A DNA stretch of 64,000 bases from Eshraghiella sp964414835 (GTDB taxonomy: Bacteria; Bacillota; Clostridia; Lachnospirales; Lachnospiraceae), in assembly GCA_964414835.1 (NCBI GenBank), contig CAYPWY010000008.1:1-64000 (forward strand), written 5' to 3'. Below the pieces are notes generated by a model. It did no database searches. It had not been told where the DNA came from and saw nothing but the letters and a program-made list of their open reading frames with translations. Below are positions 61,206 through 64,000 of this stretch, piece by piece (position 1 is the stretch's first letter; each line of letters opens with the position of its first letter). Both the position numbers and the translations under genes were made by a program.

Positions 61206-61234
61206 ATTGTAGCCTTTATCACTGCTTTTTTCAA
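61206..61234 (-). promoter_or_regulatory. Promoter of upp
   Basis: Minus strand TTGAAA, 17-base spacer, TACAAT. Confidence 0.7.
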
Positions 61235-61287
61235 CCTTTTTATGATAACTGACATATGTTTTCAGCAGATTAGGGTGAGATGTAAGA

Positions 61288-61929
61288 TTAAATATATCCA
61301 AGTAATTCCATTGGTTTGTCTATGAATCTCACTGCTCCTGCCGCTTCAAGCTCATCCCGGTCCCTAAATCCCCACAAAACCGTCACCATGTCAAGCCCCG
61401 TATTTGCGGCGGTCTGAACATCCACTTGGGAATCCCCCACGTAAAGCGTACTGTCCTTAGTACTGTCAAGTTCCTCCAGCATAACCTCTATCATATATGG
61501 GTCGGGCTTTGTTGGTTTTCCATCCGCAACCCCTGCCGCACTATCTATAAGTCCCTCAAAATAAATATCCTTAAGCTTTTCAACTGCAGATTTCACCTTA
61601 TTGGAAGCAATCCCAAGCTTATAGCCACGTCCTTTCAGCTCACGCAAAAGCTCTATTACTCCCCCATAAGGCCCTGTTTTATCGTTGCAGTGAATATCAT
61701 AATGCTTCTTGAAATCGGCAAAAACGGCTTCAATCTGTTCCGGCGAAGCATTTTCCGGCACAGCTCTCTCAATAAGCTTCCTTATTCCGTTACCAACAAA
61801 ACGGCGCACCTCCGCTATGCTGCGTGTGGGAAACCCATGGATGGCAAGCGCATAATTGGTGCTGTCGCACAAATCATCTAAAGTATTAAGTAATGTTCCG
61901 TCCAAGTCAAAAATAATTGTATCGTACAT
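61288..61929 (-). CDS. HAD hydrolase, phosphoglycolate phosphatase-like
   Basis: 213 residues from the ATG at 61929 (AGAGGA ten bases upstream); longer readings run back into the preceding gene. HAD motifs are IIFDLDGTLLNTLDDL (motif I), GIASNKVKSAVEKL (motif II), KPTKPDPYMIE (motif III Lys), and LYVGDSQVDVQTAANTGL (motif IV), with an alpha-helical cap. It resembles Gph/PpaX-type phosphatases. It follows another HAD gene after 19 bases. Confidence 0.87.
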   Translation of the reverse strand: MYDTIIFDLDGTLLNTLDDLCDSTNYALAIHGFPTRSIAEVRRFVGNGIRKLIERAVPENASPEQIEAVFADFKKHYDIHCNDKTGPYGGVIELLRELKGRGYKLGIASNKVKSAVEKLKDIYFEGLIDSAAGVADGKPTKPDPYMIEVMLEELDSTKDSTLYVGDSQVDVQTAANTGLDMVTVLWGFRDRDELEAAGAVRFIDKPMELLGYI

Positions 61930-61948
61930 ATCAATCAGTCCTCTTTTC

Positions 61949-62671
61949 TCATGGCAAAAGCTCAAGCACATGGTGTATGTCTCCATCCTCAAACACATAT
62001 TTGCAATCCGGTGAAGGGTCATTGTTGGGAGATATGGATGTTCGGATATACACTGCATCCATTGATACCCCCGCAGCTCCGGCAATATCGGAAGTGCTGT
62101 CATTACCTATCATAACACATTCCTCAGGCTTCAGCCTTTGTTTATTAATTATCCAATTAAAAAATTCTCTGTCAGGCTTCCTGCATCCTTTATCTGAGGA
62201 TATAAAAATATCGTCAAAATAATGTATCAGTCCGGTTTTTACAAGCTCCTGCCATGTAAAAGCCCTTTGGGCATTAGACAAAAGGAATATTTTTTTGCCT
62301 GCCTTTCTCAGCTCTTCAAGGACGGTTATTGTGTTGGGATAAAGCTCAATAAAGCTTGTTGATATTATCCTGAACTGTTCTGCCGCCCCATATACCTGTT
62401 CATCCGTATATTTGCGCTTCTTACGGCGGCATATATGGGCAAATACCGGCAGCACATCAGGCTCCGGGTATTCATATAGACCTTCTGACTTCATATGCTC
62501 AAGCTGTTTGTCACAGCCATGCCGGTATAATTTCCGAAGTCTCTGCCACCTATACCTGATGCCCTCCGATTTAAGCCACAGGGCATATTTTCTCCACACA
62601 TCCTCACTTTGCTCATCTGTTCGTATATCTATAAGGGTTCCGTATAAGTCAAAAATAAAATTCTTGTACAT
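61949..62671 (-). CDS. HAD-family hydrolase (haloacid-dehalogenase-like)
   Basis: 240 residues. Motif I reads FIFDLYGTLIDIRTDEQ with Tyr in place of the second Asp of many phosphatases, motif II IFLLSNAQRAFTWQEL, motif III GCRKPDREFF, and motif IV VMIGNDSTSDIAGAAGV. Substrate unknown. AAGGAG precedes the ATG. It forms a two-gene operon with the phosphatase downstream. Confidence 0.85.
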   Translation of the reverse strand: MYKNFIFDLYGTLIDIRTDEQSEDVWRKYALWLKSEGIRYRWQRLRKLYRHGCDKQLEHMKSEGLYEYPEPDVLPVFAHICRRKKRKYTDEQVYGAAEQFRIISTSFIELYPNTITVLEELRKAGKKIFLLSNAQRAFTWQELVKTGLIHYFDDIFISSDKGCRKPDREFFNWIINKQRLKPEECVMIGNDSTSDIAGAAGVSMDAVYIRTSISPNNDPSPDCKYVFEDGDIHHVLELLP

Positions 62672-62743
62672 CCGGTCTGCTCCTTCTTTTTAAGCGCTTA
62701 CGAATATTTTATCATATATTTGGAAAAATTCTATAAAAACGGC

Positions 62744-62774
62744 TTGATTTTTTATTTTTTTATTGTAATAATAT
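62744..62774 (+). promoter_or_regulatory. Promoter of the ZTP-riboswitch/purine operon
   Basis: TTGATT at 62744-62749 followed by the AT-rich TAATAA/TAATAT -10 candidates at 62766-62774; the spacing is ambiguous (16-19). Confidence 0.45.
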
Positions 62775-62782
62775 ATGTATAA

Positions 62783-62880
62783 GCTGCGTAACTGACGGAT
62801 AAGTGGGATTACCCACGGGGAGCGCAGCATTTTATGCCGACCGTCTGGGCAGCCGTTAGGGATGTCTGGCGGTTTTTTTA
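62783..62880 (+). promoter_or_regulatory. ZTP (pfl) riboswitch with terminator platform
   Basis: P1 GCTGCG (62783-62788) pairs with CGCAGC (62823-62828). The GTGGG/CCCAC stem is followed by the conserved GGGGAGCGCA. GACGG (62794-62798) pairs with CCGTC (62841-62845) as the pseudoknot, inside the conserved CCGTCTGGGCA. A terminator hairpin GCCGTTAG/CTGGCGGT (62852-62873) with a T7 run follows. ZTP binding is expected to disrupt termination and turn on the purine genes when folate is limiting. Confidence 0.92.
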
Positions 62881-62898
62881 TGGCAAAGACAAAAAGCA

Positions 62899-62960
62899 TC
62901 GTCCTGCGGCGGCGAGTTAAGGTAAGGTCCCCTCGGACATTGTCCTGCGGCGGCAAGTTA
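62899..62960 (+). repeat. Two 21-base near-identical direct repeats in the purine leader
   Basis: CGTCCTGCGGCGGCGAGTTA at 62899 and TGTCCTGCGGCGGCAAGTTA at 62940, period 41, differing at two positions, between the riboswitch terminator and the ribosome site. A GGACATTGTCC dyad lies at 62935-62945. Confidence 0.8.
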
Positions 62961-62976
62961 ATCATTGGAGGTAATT

Positions 62977-63690
62977 ATGGACAAAAAATCTTTACAAGCT
63001 GAGCTTAGCTCAACATCTTATCCGGGAAGAGGTATCATCATCGGCAGAACTCCTGACGGAGCAAAGGCGGCAATCGCTTACTTCATTATGGGAAGAAGCT
63101 CAAACAGCCGTAACCGTATATTTGTAGAGGACGGTAAAGGTATCCGCACAGAAGCCTTTGACCCTTCCAAGCTTGAAGACCCAAGCCTTATTATTTACGC
63201 ACCTGTACGTGTTCTTGGCAACAAGACCATCGTTACCAACGGTGACCAGACTGATACTATTTACGACCTTATGGACAAGCAGTATACTTTTGAACAGTCT
63301 CTCAGAAACCGTGAATTTGAACCTGATGCTCCAAATTATACTCCAAGAATTTCAGGTATTCTTCATTTTGAGGACGGAGATTTCAATTATGCCATGTCAA
63401 TCTTGAAAAGCAACAACGGAGACCCTGATTCATGCAACAGATACACATTTGCATATTCTAACCCTGCCGCAGGAGAAGGCCGTTTCATACACACATATAT
63501 GGGTGACGGCAATCCGCTGCCAAGCTTTGAGGGCGAGCCTGTTTTGATTGACATTCCTGACGACATCGATGAATTTGCGGATACTGTATGGAACAGCCTC
63601 AACGAAGAGAATAAGGTATCGCTTTTCGTAAGATATGTGGATATCGCTGACGGCACATACCAAACCAAAATAATTAATAAAAATAAATAA
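62977..63690 (+). CDS. IMP cyclohydrolase, PurO-like
   Basis: 237 residues from the ATG at 62977, which follows TTGGAGG. The sequence (SSTSYPGRGIIIGRTPDGAK, IAYFIMGRSSNSRNRIF, YAPVRVLGNKTIVTNGDQTD, NYTPRISGILHFEDG) is the PurO-type IMP cyclohydrolase family first known from archaea, not the PurH cyclohydrolase domain. It closes FAICAR to IMP, the last step of purine synthesis. The next gene supplies the preceding step. Controlled by the ZTP riboswitch. Confidence 0.9.
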   Translation: MDKKSLQAELSSTSYPGRGIIIGRTPDGAKAAIAYFIMGRSSNSRNRIFVEDGKGIRTEAFDPSKLEDPSLIIYAPVRVLGNKTIVTNGDQTDTIYDLMDKQYTFEQSLRNREFEPDAPNYTPRISGILHFEDGDFNYAMSILKSNNGDPDSCNRYTFAYSNPAAGEGRFIHTYMGDGNPLPSFEGEPVLIDIPDDIDEFADTVWNSLNEENKVSLFVRYVDIADGTYQTKIINKNK

Positions 63691-63704
63691 GCGAGGTATT
63701 ACAA

Positions 63705-64000
63705 ATGAAAGAATTTGAATTAAAATACGGCTGTAACCCTAACCAGAAGCCTTCACGGGTGTTTATGAAGGATGGTGAGCTTCCTATTGAAATCCTCAAC
63801 GGAAGACCGGGCTACATCAACCTTCTCGATGCCTTTAACGGCTGGCAGCTTGTAAGAGAGCTTAAGAAGGCAACAGGGCTTCCTGCTGCAGCTTCTTTTA
63901 AGCATGTATCCCCTGCCGGGGCTGCCGTAGGTCTTCCTCTTACGGATGTAGAGCGGAAAATTTACTGGGTTGATGATATGGGCTCACTTAGCCCTATGGC
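63705..64000 (+). CDS. AICAR formyltransferase (PurH-type transformylase), partial
   Basis: The first 98 residues are visible; the gene runs off the right edge. It begins MKEFELKYGCNPNQKPSRVF and contains LNGRPGYINLLDAFNGWQL and SFKHVSPAGAAVGLPL, hallmark AICAR-transformylase segments. As it starts directly with this domain, it is a stand-alone transformylase working with the PurO-like enzyme, 14 bases downstream of it. It formylates AICAR using 10-formyl-tetrahydrofolate. Confidence 0.92.
   Translation, partial: MKEFELKYGCNPNQKPSRVFMKDGELPIEILNGRPGYINLLDAFNGWQLVRELKKATGLPAAASFKHVSPAGAAVGLPLTDVERKIYWVDDMGSLSPM

Noticed and set aside
62690..62965. Minus-strand frame across the ZTP riboswitch
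   Set aside because: The region is explained by a riboswitch and repeats; the frame has no protein-like features.
1..64000. CRISPR arrays, insertion sequences, prophage, rRNA genes
   Set aside because: No regularly spaced repeats, transposase, integrase, phage structural genes or rRNA sequence were found in the window.

Overview
The window looks like chromosome of an anaerobic, motile, low-GC Gram-positive bacterium of class Clostridia, most likely family Lachnospiraceae. Supporting signs are clean AGGAGG ribosome sites and TTGACA/TATAAT promoters, a type III glutamine synthetase, a cyclophilin, a class B sortase, a YjfB-like motility protein, several c-di-GMP proteins, a ZTP riboswitch before separate PurO-type and AICAR-transformylase genes, and protein sequences typical of gut Lachnospiraceae. 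I cannot name a genus from sequence alone.

Layout. 1-4.0 kb: start of a sugar ABC ATPase gene, a YitT membrane protein, a small motility protein, and a thioesterase-cvfB-ridA operon. 4.0-4.3 kb: tRNA-Ser(CGA) and tRNA-Gln(CTG). 4.6-13.0 kb: nitrogen and central metabolism, with a PII protein, an AraC-type regulator, an ammonium channel and type III glutamine synthetase, interleaved with a GNAT acetyltransferase, cyclophilin, fructose-bisphosphate aldolase and sortase B. 13.0-22.6 kb: a six-gene minus-strand sugar operon (FGGY kinase, DUF4867, sugar isomerase, GH2 glycosidase, a cytoplasmic LacI-type-sensor diguanylate cyclase) that ends in luxS. 22.9-29.5 kb: a surface-anchored protein, an EAL protein, a soluble PocR-MCP, tRNA-Gly(CCC), three small unknown genes and enolase. 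29.7-38.7 kb: a TetR-controlled heterodimeric ABC exporter, metE with a streptococcal-type MET-box, a NifX-like protein and a membrane diguanylate cyclase. 38.9-57.7 kb: a large glycan locus, with one plus-strand glycosyltransferase and then a nearly gap-free minus-strand operon. 57.9-64 kb: a P-type ATPase with a highly structured leader, upp, two HAD phosphatases, and a ZTP riboswitch driving purine genes.

The most interesting region is the minus-strand operon at about 39.9-57.7 kb. It combines an IspD/TarI-like cytidylyltransferase, a CDP-glycerol-transferase-like enzyme fused to a repeat (propeller-like) domain, a DegT aminotransferase, a DUF115/GT42-like transferase, a CMP-sugar synthetase, a DRE-TIM pyruvate-type aldolase, two glycosyltransferases, three ATP-grasp enzymes, two sugar epimerases and an amino-acid permease. 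No Wzx, Wzy, initiating transferase or NeuB is present in the window. My inference is a surface glycopolymer built from CDP- and CMP-activated units and decorated by amide ligation. One ATP-grasp gene is flanked by gene debris, including a recognisable wbqC fragment, which suggests recent cassette shuffling.

Regulatory signals read directly from sequence include a perfect MET-box at about -66 of metE, matching palindromes at the ABC-exporter and enolase promoters, leader terminators before amt and glnN, and tandem promoters for tRNA-Gly.
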